Below, piece by piece: positions 56,395 through 64,000 of a DNA stretch of 64,000 bases. The translations under genes and the position numbers were made by a program. Position 1 is the stretch's first letter. Each line of letters starts with the position of its first letter. Under the pieces are notes generated by a model that did not search any database, was not told where the DNA came from, and saw only the letters and a program-made list of their open reading frames with translations. Source of the stretch: Mycobacterium colombiense (lineage in GTDB: Bacteria > Actinomycetota > Actinomycetes > Mycobacteriales > Mycobacteriaceae); the NCBI RefSeq assembly GCF_001672755.1, contig NZ_LZKI01000072.1, positions 1 through 64,000 on the forward strand. The letters are read 5' to 3'.

Positions 56395-59300
56395 GTGGGC
56401 TGGTTTAACGGGCCGCCGAGCTGGGCGGAAATGGAGCGGGTGCTCGACAGCAAGCCGCGCCATGCCGGGGAGTCGGCGGGCCCGGAATCCGACGGCCCCC
56501 TGTCGCGCAGGCGCGCGACGTACCAGCCGCCGGGCGACGGCCGGGCGTCCCGCTCGTCGGTCGCTTATGCCGAGCTGCATGCGCATTCGGCGTTCAGCTT
56601 CCTGGACGGGGCGAGCACGCCCGAGGAGCTGGTCGAGGAGGCGGCCCGGCTGGACCTGCGCGCCCTGGCGCTCACCGACCACGACGGCCTGTACGGGGCG
56701 GTGCGGTTCGCCGAGGCGGCGGCCGAGCTCGACATGCGCACCGTGTTCGGCGCCGAGCTGTCGCTGGGCCCGGGGGCGCGCACCGAGCAGCCGGATCCAC
56801 CCGGCCCGCACCTGCTGGTGCTGGCCCGCGGCGCGGAGGGGTATCGGCGGTTGTCGCGGCAACTGGCCGCGGCGCATCTGGCCGGCGGCGAGAAGGGCAA
56901 GCCCCGCTACGACGCCGATACGCTGACCGAGGCCGCCGGCGGGCACTGGCACATCCTGACGGGCTGTCGCAAAGGGCATGTCCGCCAAGCGCTTTCCACC
57001 GGCGGTCCTGCGGCCGCGGAGCGGGCGCTGGCCGATCTGGTGGACCGGTTCGGAGCGCATCGGGTCAGCATCGAGCTGACCCATCACGGTCAGCCGCTCG
57101 ACGACGAACGCAACGCGACGCTGGCCGCGCTGGCCCCCCGCTTCGGGGTCGGCGTCGTCGCCACCACCGGCGCGCATTTCGCGGGGCCGTCGCGGCGCCG
57201 GCTGGCCATGGCGATGGGCGCCATCAGGGCGCGGCAGTCGCTGGATACGGCCGCCGGGTGGCTGGCTCCGCTGGGCGGTTCGCACCTGCGCTCGGGTGAG
57301 GAGATGGCCCGGCTGTTCGGGCAGCGGCCCGACGTGGTGACCGCGGCCGCCGAGCTGGGCGAGCAGTGCGCGTTCGGGCTGGCGCTCATCGCGCCGCAGC
57401 TGCCGCCGTTCGACGTGCCCGCCGGGCACACCGAGGACAGCTGGCTGCGCCAGTTGACCATGGCCGGGGCGCGCGACCGCTACGGGTCGGCCGAGCACGC
57501 GCCGCGGGCGTATGCCCAGATCGAGCACGAGCTGAAAGTCATTGCCCACCTGACGTTTCCGGGTTACTTCCTGGTGGTGCACGACATCGCCCGGTTCTGC
57601 CGGGACAACAACATCCTGTGCCAGGGCCGGGGATCGGCCGCCAACTCCGCGGTCTGCTACGCCCTGGGCGTCACCGCCGTCGACCCGGTGGCCAACGAGC
57701 TGCTGTTCGAGCGTTTTCTGTCGCCGGCCCGCGACGGGCCGCCCGACATCGACATGGACATCGAGTCCGATCAGCGGGAAAAGGTCATCCAGTACGTCTA
57801 CGACAAATACGGCCGCGACTACGCCGCCCAGGTCGCCAACGTCATTACCTACCGGGGAAAGATCGCGGTGCGCGACATGGCCCGCGCCCTGGGCTTCTCG
57901 CAGGGTCAGCAGGACGCGTGGAGCAAGCAGATCAGCCACTGGAGCGGGCTGGCGGACTCGCCCGATGTCGAGGGCATCCCCGAACCGGTGGTCGACTTGG
58001 CGAACCAGATCCGGAACCTGCCGCGGCACATGGGCATTCATTCCGGCGGCATGGTGATCTGCGACCGCCCGATCGCCGACGTGTGCCCGGTGGAGTGGGC
58101 CCGCATGGAGAACCGCAGCGTTCTGCAGTGGGACAAAGACGACTGCGCGGCAATCGGTTTGGTGAAGTTCGACCTGCTGGGGCTGGGGATGCTCTCGGCG
58201 CTGCACTACGCCATCGACCTGGTGGCCGAGCACAAGGGGATCGAAGTGGACCTGGCCCGCCTCGACCTCTCCGAGCCCGCGGTGTACGAGATGCTGGCCC
58301 GCGCCGATTCGGTCGGCGTGTTCCAGGTGGAGTCGCGCGCGCAGATGGCCACCCTGCCGCGGCTGAAGCCGCGGGTGTTCTACGACCTGGTGGTGGAGGT
58401 CGCGCTGATTCGTCCCGGCCCCATCCAGGGCGGGTCGGTGCATCCCTACATCCGGCGGCGCAACGGGTTGGACCCGGTGGTCTACGATCACCCGTCGATG
58501 GAACCGGCGCTGCGAAAGACGTTGGGAGTGCCGCTCTTTCAGGAGCAGCTGATGCAGCTCGCGGTCGACTGCGCCGGATTCTCGGCCGCCGAGGCCGACC
58601 AGCTGCGCCGCGCGATGGGGTCCAAGCGCTCGACCGAACGCATGCGACGGCTGCAGGGCCGGTTTTACGAGGGCATGCGCGCGCTGCACGGCGCCGACGA
58701 CGAGGTGATCGACCGCACCTACGAAAAGCTGGAAGCCTTCGCCAATTTCGGCTTCCCGGAAAGCCATGCGCTGAGCTTCGCGTCGCTGGTGTTCTACTCG
58801 TCGTGGTTCAAGCTGCACCACCCGGCGGCGTTCTGCGCGGCGTTGCTGCGCGCCCAGCCGATGGGGTTCTACTCGCCGCAGTCGCTGGTGGCCGATGCGC
58901 GCCGGCACGGCGTGACGGTGCACGGCCCGGACGTCAACGCCAGCCTGGCGCACGCCACGCTGGAGAACGCCGGCACCGAGGTCCGCCTCGGCCTGGGTGC
59001 GGTCCGCCACATCGGCGACGACCTGGCAGAACGACTCGTCGACGAGCGAAAAGCCAACGGCCCGTTCGCTTCTCTGCTTGACCTGACGACCCGGCTGCAG
59101 CTCTCGGTGCCGCAGACCGAGGCGCTGGCGACGGCCGGGGCGCTGGGCTGCTTCGACATGTCCCGGCGCGAGGCGCTGTGGGCGGCCGGGGCCGCGGCCA
59201 CCCAACGGCCGGGCCGGCTGCCCGGGGTGGGGTCGTCGTCGCACGTTCCGGCGCTGCCCGGGATGAGCGAGCTGGAACTGGCCGCCGCCGACGTGTGGGC

Positions 59301-59676
59301 CACCGGCGTCTCCCCGGACAGTTACCCGACGCAGTTCCTGCGGGCCGACCTGGACGCGATGGGGGTGGTGCCCGCCGCGAAGCTGGGCTCGGTGCCCGAC
59401 GGCGATCGCGTGTTGATCGCGGGCGCGGTCACCCATCGGCAGCGGCCGGGCACAGCGCAGGGGGTCACGTTCATCAACCTCGAGGACGAGACCGGGATGG
59501 TCAACGTGCTCTGCGTGCCGGGGGTGTGGGCGCGGCATCGCAAGCTGGCGAACTCGGCCCCGGCGCTGCTGGTGCGCGGGCAGGTGCAAAACGCCAGCGG
59601 CGCGATCACCGTCGTCGCCGAGCGGCTGGGCCGCATCACCCTGGCGGTCGGCTCGAAGTCCCGCGACTTCCGGTGA
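56395..59676 (+). CDS. dnaE2: Error-prone DNA polymerase DnaE2
   Basis: DnaE2 is the inducible C-family polymerase alpha subunit that carries out mutagenic translesion synthesis with ImuA' and ImuB. The N-terminal PHP domain has AYAELHAHSAFSFLDGASTPEEL. The catalytic aspartates lie in PPDIDMDIESDQREKV near residue 451, with the third in the finger region (VFQVESRAQMATLP, EVALIRPGPIQGG). The OB fold near the end carries VTFINLEDETGMVNVL. The GTG at 56395 gives 1093 residues beginning MGWFNGPPSWAEMERVL, as in Rv3370c; the frame from 56206 reaches beyond the promoter and is rejected. Confidence 0.97.
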   Translation: MGWFNGPPSWAEMERVLDSKPRHAGESAGPESDGPLSRRRATYQPPGDGRASRSSVAYAELHAHSAFSFLDGASTPEELVEEAARLDLRALALTDHDGLYGAVRFAEAAAELDMRTVFGAELSLGPGARTEQPDPPGPHLLVLARGAEGYRRLSRQLAAAHLAGGEKGKPRYDADTLTEAAGGHWHILTGCRKGHVRQALSTGGPAAAERALADLVDRFGAHRVSIELTHHGQPLDDERNATLAALAPRFGVGVVATTGAHFAGPSRRRLAMAMGAIRARQSLDTAAGWLAPLGGSHLRSGEEMARLFGQRPDVVTAAAELGEQCAFGLALIAPQLPPFDVPAGHTEDSWLRQLTMAGARDRYGSAEHAPRAYAQIEHELKVIAHLTFPGYFLVVHDIARFCRDNNILCQGRGSAANSAVCYALGVTAVDPVANELLFERFLSPARDGPPDIDMDIESDQREKVIQYVYDKYGRDYAAQVANVITYRGKIAVRDMARALGFSQGQQDAWSKQISHWSGLADSPDVEGIPEPVVDLANQIRNLPRHMGIHSGGMVICDRPIADVCPVEWARMENRSVLQWDKDDCAAIGLVKFDLLGLGMLSALHYAIDLVAEHKGIEVDLARLDLSEPAVYEMLARADSVGVFQVESRAQMATLPRLKPRVFYDLVVEVALIRPGPIQGGSVHPYIRRRNGLDPVVYDHPSMEPALRKTLGVPLFQEQLMQLAVDCAGFSAAEADQLRRAMGSKRSTERMRRLQGRFYEGMRALHGADDEVIDRTYEKLEAFANFGFPESHALSFASLVFYSSWFKLHHPAAFCAALLRAQPMGFYSPQSLVADARRHGVTVHGPDVNASLAHATLENAGTEVRLGLGAVRHIGDDLAERLVDERKANGPFASLLDLTTRLQLSVPQTEALATAGALGCFDMSRREALWAAGAAATQRPGRLPGVGSSSHVPALPGMSELELAAADVWATGVSPDSYPTQFLRADLDAMGVVPAAKLGSVPDGDRVLIAGAVTHRQRPGTAQGVTFINLEDETGMVNVLCVPGVWARHRKLANSAPALLVRGQVQNASGAITVVAERLGRITLAVGSKSRDFR

Positions 59677-59708
59677 TTCGGCGGTGACAGGCCGGCCGGC
59701 CGTCTCGG

Positions 59709-59714
59709 TAGTCT
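59709..59714 (+). promoter_or_regulatory. -10 box of leaderless nitroreductase transcript
   Basis: TAGTCT matches TANNNT and lies six bases before the ATG at 59721. Confidence 0.5.
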
Positions 59715-59720
59715 CCACAC

Positions 59721-60368
59721 ATGACCCTCAACTTGTCCGTCGACGAAGTGCTCACCACCACCCGCTCGGTCCGCAAACGTCTCGACTTCGACAAGCCGGT
59801 GGGCCGCGACGTGCTGATGGAATGCCTCGAACTGGCGCTGCAGGCGCCCACCGGCTCCAACGCGCAAGGCTGGCAATGGATTTTCGTCGAGGACGCCGTG
59901 AAGAAGAAGGCGATCGCCGACATCTACCTGGCCAACGCCCGCGGCTACCTGAGCCTGCCGTCGGCCGAATACCCCGAGGGCGACACCCGCGGCGAGCGGA
60001 TGCCCAAGGTCAAGGACTCCGCGATATACCTCGCCGAGCACATGCACGAGGCGCCGGTGCTGATGATCCCCTGCCTGGAGGGGCGGGTGGAGAAGGCGCC
60101 GCTGGGGCTCAGCGCGTCGTTCTGGGCGTCGCTGTTCCCCGCGGCGTGGAGTTTCTGCCTGGCGCTGCGCTCGCGCGGGCTGGGCACCTGCTGGACCACG
60201 CTGCACCTGATCAACGACGGCGACAAGCAGGCCGCCGAGGTGCTCGGCATCCCGCATGACCGGTACAGCCAGGGCGGGCTGTTCCCGATCGCCTACACCA
60301 AGGGCACCGACTTCCGCCCGGCCAAGCGGCTGCCCGCCGACCGGGTGACGCACTGGGACACCTGGTGA
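59721..60368 (+). CDS. Nitroreductase-family flavoprotein
   Basis: This 215-residue FMN enzyme has the nitroreductase signatures LTTTRSVRKRLDFDKP-like (RSVRKRLDF), APTGSNAQGWQW with the flavin-contact residues, and LRSRGLGTCWTTLHLI. It corresponds to Rv3368c, a possible oxidoreductase. Members reduce nitroaromatics and quinones with NAD(P)H. Its promoter appears independent of the SOS box of dnaE2, and the ATG lies 44 bases after it. It is convergent with the tRNA methyltransferase gene. Confidence 0.92.
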   Translation: MTLNLSVDEVLTTTRSVRKRLDFDKPVGRDVLMECLELALQAPTGSNAQGWQWIFVEDAVKKKAIADIYLANARGYLSLPSAEYPEGDTRGERMPKVKDSAIYLAEHMHEAPVLMIPCLEGRVEKAPLGLSASFWASLFPAAWSFCLALRSRGLGTCWTTLHLINDGDKQAAEVLGIPHDRYSQGGLFPIAYTKGTDFRPAKRLPADRVTHWDTW

Positions 60369-60426
60369 CTACATCAAATTGTCCCGCTACTCAGCCCGCC
60401 GCATCGCGGCGCGCATCGTCGCCGGC

Positions 60427-60891
60427 CTACATCGCCCCGGCGTAGCCGTGCTGGCGCCAGGCTTCGTAGACGGCGATCGCCGCGGCGTTGGACAGGTTCA
60501 GCGAGCGACGGCCCGCCAGCATCGGGATGCGTACCTGCGCGGTGATGTGCGGGTCGGCCAGCGTGGCCGCGTCCAGCCCGGTGGGTTCGGGGCCGAACAT
60601 CAGCACGTCGCCGGCCCGGTAGTCCACGTCGGCGAACGAGGTGGGCGCGTGCGAGGTGAACGCGAACACCCGCTGCGGTGACAGCGCCGACCAGGCGGCC
60701 GCCAGCGAGGCGTGCACGGTGACCGACGCGAGGTCGTGGTAGTCCAGCCCGGCCCGGCGCAGCTTGGGTTCGGACAGGTCGAATCCCATCGGCTCGACCA
60801 GATGCAATTCGCAGCCCGTCGCCGCCACCGTCCGGATGGCGTTGCCGGTGTTGGGCGGGATCCGCGGGGACACGAACATCAGCTTGAACAC
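60427..60891 (-). CDS. tRNA (cytidine/uridine-2'-O-)-methyltransferase, SpoU/TrmL type
   Basis: The 154-residue SPOUT protein starts VFKLMFVSPRIPPNTGNAIRTVAATG and has the trefoil-knot motifs VLMFGPEPTGL, VRIPMLAGRRSLNLSNAAAIAVYEAW. TrmL methylates the wobble 2'-OH of tRNA-Leu. It matches Rv3366 (154 residues). The GTG at 60891 is chosen for this length; the long frame upstream has no similarity. It is divergent from a small methyltransferase gene at 60910 with 18 bases between starts, so their promoters overlap. Confidence 0.93.
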   Translation of the reverse strand: MFKLMFVSPRIPPNTGNAIRTVAATGCELHLVEPMGFDLSEPKLRRAGLDYHDLASVTVHASLAAAWSALSPQRVFAFTSHAPTSFADVDYRAGDVLMFGPEPTGLDAATLADPHITAQVRIPMLAGRRSLNLSNAAAIAVYEAWRQHGYAGAM

Positions 60892-60909
60892 AACGCCGAT
60901 AATGGTCGC

Positions 60910-61515
60910 ATGGTCGAGCAGAGCTACTGGATGCAGAAGGTCGCTGCCGATCCGGGGCATTCGCAGTGGTACATCGAGCGTTTCCGCGCCATGGCCCGCG
61001 CCGGCGACGACCTGGCCGGCGAGGCCCGGTTCGTGGACGCCATGGCGCCGCGCGGGGCGCGGATTCTCGACGCCGGGTGCGGGCCCGGGCGGCTGGGCGG
61101 ATATCTGGCCACGGCGGGCCACCGGGTGGTCGGCGTGGACGTCGACCCGGCGCTGATCGAAGCCGCCGAGCAGGACTACCCCGGCCCGCGCTGGCTGGTC
61201 GGCGACCTGGCCGAGCTGGACCTGCCGGCGCGCGGCATCGCCGAACCGTTCGACGTCATCGTGTCCGCCGGCAACGTCATGGCGTTTCTGGCCCCGACCA
61301 CCCGTATCCAGGTGCTGAGCCGGCTGCGGGCCCACGTCGCCGACGACGGGCGGGCGGCGATCGGCTTCGGCGCCGGCCGCGATTACGAGTTCGACGAATT
61401 TCTCAACGACGCGGTCGACGCGGGCTTCGCGCCAGATCTGCTGCTGTCGACCTGGGACATGCGGCCCTTCACCGAGGACTCCGATTTCCTTGTCGCGCTG
61501 CTTCGGCCCGCCTAG
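60910..61515 (+). CDS. SAM-dependent methyltransferase, small class I
   Basis: The 201-residue protein has motif I RILDAGCGPGRLGGYLATAG, post-I VVGVDVDPALIEAAE, and the later PFDVIVSAGNVMAFL and RLRAHVADDGRAAIGF. It resembles small class I methyltransferases of unknown target (Methyltransf_11/25). ATG at 60910 is supported by the conserved beginning (VEQSYWMQKVAADPGHSQWYIERF). It is divergent from the spoU-type gene. Confidence 0.88.
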   Translation: MVEQSYWMQKVAADPGHSQWYIERFRAMARAGDDLAGEARFVDAMAPRGARILDAGCGPGRLGGYLATAGHRVVGVDVDPALIEAAEQDYPGPRWLVGDLAELDLPARGIAEPFDVIVSAGNVMAFLAPTTRIQVLSRLRAHVADDGRAAIGFGAGRDYEFDEFLNDAVDAGFAPDLLLSTWDMRPFTEDSDFLVALLRPA

Positions 61516-61700
61516 GCTTTCGCGCTCGATGGTGTTTGCCAGAGGTGACCGCGCGGGGGCGGCGCAACCTTGGAGGGACCTGTCTGCTCAGTAACGATTC
61601 TGGTGGCATGCGCCGCGGGCTGTCATACTCGTCGGATTGCCACACCGACACGCACACGCCTGTCTGGCGCGGGGCGGGCAAAATAAAGCAGGAAGTTTCA

Positions 61701-61769
61701 TGAGCCACTCGTTTCATTCAGCGCTCAGGGTCAGCGCAGCGGCCGGTCGTCCGGCCGCGATGACGTGAC
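61701..61769 (+). CDS. Possible 22-aa leader peptide (uORF) before the sensor kinase
   Basis: An ATG at 61701 has AGGAAG seven bases upstream and opens a 22-codon frame starting MSHSFHSALRVSAAG and ending at TGA (61767-61769). The stop overlaps a GTG (61765) and is directly followed by the ATG (61771) of the sensor kinase. Ribosomes ending here could couple translation to the kinase gene. It is too short for composition to prove it. Confidence 0.35.
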
Positions 61770-61770
61770 C

Positions 61771-64000
61771 ATGTTCACCCGCCCGACCAACCCGGCCGAG
61801 GCGGATGTCGTAGAGCCCGCACCGACGCCCGGCGCCGATGCCGCGCCGGCCAAACGCCCGCCGACCTGGTCACTGAGCAACTGGCCGGTGCGCTGGAAGG
61901 TGCTGGCGATCGTGCTGGTCCCGCTGGTTTTGGCGACGGTTTTCGGGGTGCTGCGCATCCACGGCGCCATGGCCAACGCGGCCAACCTGCGGCTGGCCGC
62001 CACCCGCGCCGACGTGGTGCCGGTGATCACCAAGTACATGTCGGCGCTGGACGTCGCGCTGCTGGCCAGTTCCACCGGACGTGACGTCGAGGGGGCCAAG
62101 AAGAACTACGAGGCGCGCAAGGGCGAACTGCAGACCAGGCTGGACGACACCGACGTCAGCGCCGACGTCCGCTCCGGTGTGAACAACCTGCTCGACGGCG
62201 GCCAGATGTTGGTGAACAAGGCGGCCGACGCCGGCCTCGGTTTGCGGGAGCGGGTGACGCTCTACGCGCCCATCCTGCTGACGGCCGAGGACGTCATCAA
62301 CGCCTCGGTGCGCGTCGACGACGAGAAGATCCGCGCGCAGGCGCAGGGCCTGAGCCGGGCGGTCGGCGCCCGCGGGCAGATGACGATGCAGAAGATCCTG
62401 GTCACCCGAGGGGCCGACCTTCCCGAGCCGCAGCTGCGGACCTCCATGGCCACCCTGGCGGGCACCGAACCGTCGACGCTGTTCGGCATGAGCGAGGTGC
62501 TGGGCGCCGGATCGGTGGAGGCCAAGACGCTGCAGCAGCAGATGGTGAGCCGGATGGCGATCATGTCCGACCCGGCCAGCGTGCTGGTCGACAACGCCGA
62601 CCTGCTGCGTTCCATCCAGACCACCGACGACATCGCCGACCAGGTCATCAAGAACGCCACCGCGTCGGTGACCAAGTCGGTGCACGCCCAGGCCGCCGAG
62701 CGGCGCTCGGCCGCGATCCTGGACACCGTCCTGGTGCTGGCCGCGATCGTGATCGCGTTGGGCATCGTGCTGCTGGTGGCGCGCGCCCTGGTGCGGCCAC
62801 TGCGCATGCTGCGCGACGGCGCGCTCAAGGTCGCCCACACCGATCTCGTAGAGGAGATCGCCTCGGTGAAAGCCGGTGGGGCCGAACCGGTTCCGAGCCC
62901 GCTGCCGGTGTACACGACCGAGGAGATCGGCCAGGTCGCCCACGCGGTGGACGAGCTGCACACGCAGGCGCTGCTGCTGGCCGGCGACGAGGCGCGGTTG
63001 CGGCTGCTGGTCAACGACATGTTCGAGACCATGTCGCGGCGCAGCCGCTCGCTGGTCGACCAGCAGCTGGCGCTCATCGACCGGCTGGAGCGCAACGAGG
63101 AGAACCCCGACCGGCTGGACAGCCTGTTCCGGCTGGACCACCTGGCGGCCCGGCTGCGCCGCAACAGCGCGAACCTGCTGGTGCTGGCCGGCTCGCAGCT
63201 CGCCCGCGACCAGCGCGACCCGGTGCCGCTGGAAACGGTGATCAATGCCGCCGTGTCCGAGGTTGAGGACTACCGCCGCGTCGAGGTCGCCGGGCTGCCG
63301 GAGTGCGAGCTGATCGGGTCGGCCGCGGGCGGCGCCATTCATCTGTTCGCCGAGCTGGTCGACAACGCCCTGCGCTACTCGCCGCCGACGACGTCCGCCC
63401 AGATCTCCGCGTCACGCGGCCGCGACGGGGGAGTGGTGGTGCGGATCGCCGACTCCGGTCTGGGGATGAACGACACCGACCGGCGGATGGCCAATATGCG
63501 GCTGCAGGCCGGCGGCGACGTCACCCCCGACAACGCGCGGCACATGGGACTTTTCGTGGTCGGCCGGATCGCGGCCCGGCACGGCATTCGGGTGGGGCTG
63601 CGCGGCCCCGCGGCCAACGAATCGGGCTCGGGCACCACCGCCGAGATCTACCTGCCGCCGACGGTGCTGGCCGGCCGGGCCGTCGCCGAGTCGGCGGCGC
63701 CCCGCCACATCCGCGCCGTCTCCTCGCCGAGCGCCAAGCTTGCCAGCGCGAACGCCGCCCCTGCCGAGGAAGCCGGGCAGGACGACGGCACGCTCGAGCC
63801 GGCGGCGCGCACCGGCCCGTCCGTCACGTTGCTGCCGCGCCGCAACCCGGGTTCCAGCGGCATCACCGAAGTTCCCGCGGTCCCCGCCCCGGCCGCCGAA
63901 CAACAACCCCGCCGCCAGCGCCGCGAGCTGGCGACGCCCTGGTGGGAGAACGCGCCCGAGGCGACGCCCGCCGCCACGCCCGCGCCCGAACCGAAACCGG
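61771..64000 (+). CDS. Conservon-type sensor histidine kinase (CvnA-like, Rv3365c-like), 3' end outside window
   Basis: The frame is open to the window end (about 743 codons). After a Pro/Ala-rich N-terminus there is a membrane helix (WKVLAIVLVPLVLATVFGVLR), an extracytoplasmic helical domain of about 280 residues (like nitrate/NIT-type sensors), a second helix (AAILDTVLVLAAIVIALGIVLLVA) and a HAMP linker. The dimerisation His is in FRLDHLAARLRRNSAN and the ATPase has ELVDNALRYS, IADSGLGM and GLFVVGRIAARHGI. The tail is disordered and Pro-rich. It matches Rv3365c, the first gene of a conservon whose roadblock, DUF742 and GTPase genes should follow. Confidence 0.88.
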   Translation, partial: MFTRPTNPAEADVVEPAPTPGADAAPAKRPPTWSLSNWPVRWKVLAIVLVPLVLATVFGVLRIHGAMANAANLRLAATRADVVPVITKYMSALDVALLASSTGRDVEGAKKNYEARKGELQTRLDDTDVSADVRSGVNNLLDGGQMLVNKAADAGLGLRERVTLYAPILLTAEDVINASVRVDDEKIRAQAQGLSRAVGARGQMTMQKILVTRGADLPEPQLRTSMATLAGTEPSTLFGMSEVLGAGSVEAKTLQQQMVSRMAIMSDPASVLVDNADLLRSIQTTDDIADQVIKNATASVTKSVHAQAAERRSAAILDTVLVLAAIVIALGIVLLVARALVRPLRMLRDGALKVAHTDLVEEIASVKAGGAEPVPSPLPVYTTEEIGQVAHAVDELHTQALLLAGDEARLRLLVNDMFETMSRRSRSLVDQQLALIDRLERNEENPDRLDSLFRLDHLAARLRRNSANLLVLAGSQLARDQRDPVPLETVINAAVSEVEDYRRVEVAGLPECELIGSAAGGAIHLFAELVDNALRYSPPTTSAQISASRGRDGGVVVRIADSGLGMNDTDRRMANMRLQAGGDVTPDNARHMGLFVVGRIAARHGIRVGLRGPAANESGSGTTAEIYLPPTVLAGRAVAESAAPRHIRAVSSPSAKLASANAAPAEEAGQDDGTLEPAARTGPSVTLLPRRNPGSSGITEVPAVPAPAAEQQPRRQRRELATPWWENAPEATPAATPAPEPKP

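Overview
The window reads as a high-GC slow-growing Mycobacterium, possibly of the M. avium complex (the genus is secure, the species is inference). From memory, the conserved gene order is collinear with M. tuberculosis H37Rv from about Rv3439c down to Rv3365c, read in the opposite direction. Supporting markers are GroEL1 with a histidine-rich tail, WhiB3, SigD with its anti-sigma factor, CmaA1, the KasB-type ketosynthase, ChoD and many TANNNT -10 boxes placed 6-7 bases before a start codon.

Layout. 0-3.3 kb: the end of an Ala/Pro-rich gene caught in an inverted duplication, an F420-type LLM oxidoreductase, a probable SnoaL-like remnant, an alpha/beta-hydrolase-fold protein without the usual serine, a 65-residue small protein and an AT-rich stretch with nested inverted repeats. 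3.3-17.3 kb: a conserved block with glmS, two membrane proteins, nnr, gadB, the overlapping operon alr-hydrolase-tsaE-tsaB-rimI-tsaD, and groES-groEL1 behind a CIRCE element. 17.3-23.5 kb: an accessory block between groEL1 and whiB3, absent from the M. tuberculosis order as I recall it. It holds a cyclase gene with an internal deletion, a FAD monooxygenase, a hydroxylaminobenzene mutase-like protein, RidA, DUF302, a tautomerase, TetR, a SodC-like lipoprotein without most metal ligands, and a Rieske protein.

23.6-33.2 kb: whiB3, an Rv3415c-like gene, sigD-rsdA, a DUF5319 gene, guaB2, guaB3, choD, and the alkylsulfatase-type dioxygenase with its TetR repressor and twin operators. 33.2-36.3 kb: a GH65 enzyme and a beta-phosphoglucomutase, translationally coupled. 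36.4-40.7 kb: a second accessory block in which an MFS exporter, two methyltransferases and a small membrane protein form one overlapping operon, divergent from an HxlR regulator. 40.7-44.8 kb: guaA and the mutasome genes imuA' and imuB. 44.8-47.3 kb: a lactate monooxygenase and an extra KasB paralogue. 47.4-56.2 kb: a small membrane protein, iunH, cmaA1, an acyl-CoA reductase-type SDR, lpqD, htdY, otsB2 and a WS/DGAT. 56.4-64 kb: SOS-controlled dnaE2, a nitroreductase, a tRNA 2'-O-methyltransferase, a small methyltransferase and the 5' part of a conservon-type sensor kinase preceded by a possible leader peptide.

Links between genes: imuA', imuB and dnaE2 form the SOS mutagenesis cassette and both of their promoters carry LexA boxes. 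tsaE, tsaB and tsaD make the tRNA t6A modification together with rimI. guaA, guaB2 and guaB3 cluster GMP synthesis. The KasB paralogue, CmaA1, the SDR reductase and HtdY all concern long-chain lipid or mycolate metabolism. No CRISPR array, tRNA, rRNA, prophage or intact insertion sequence was seen.
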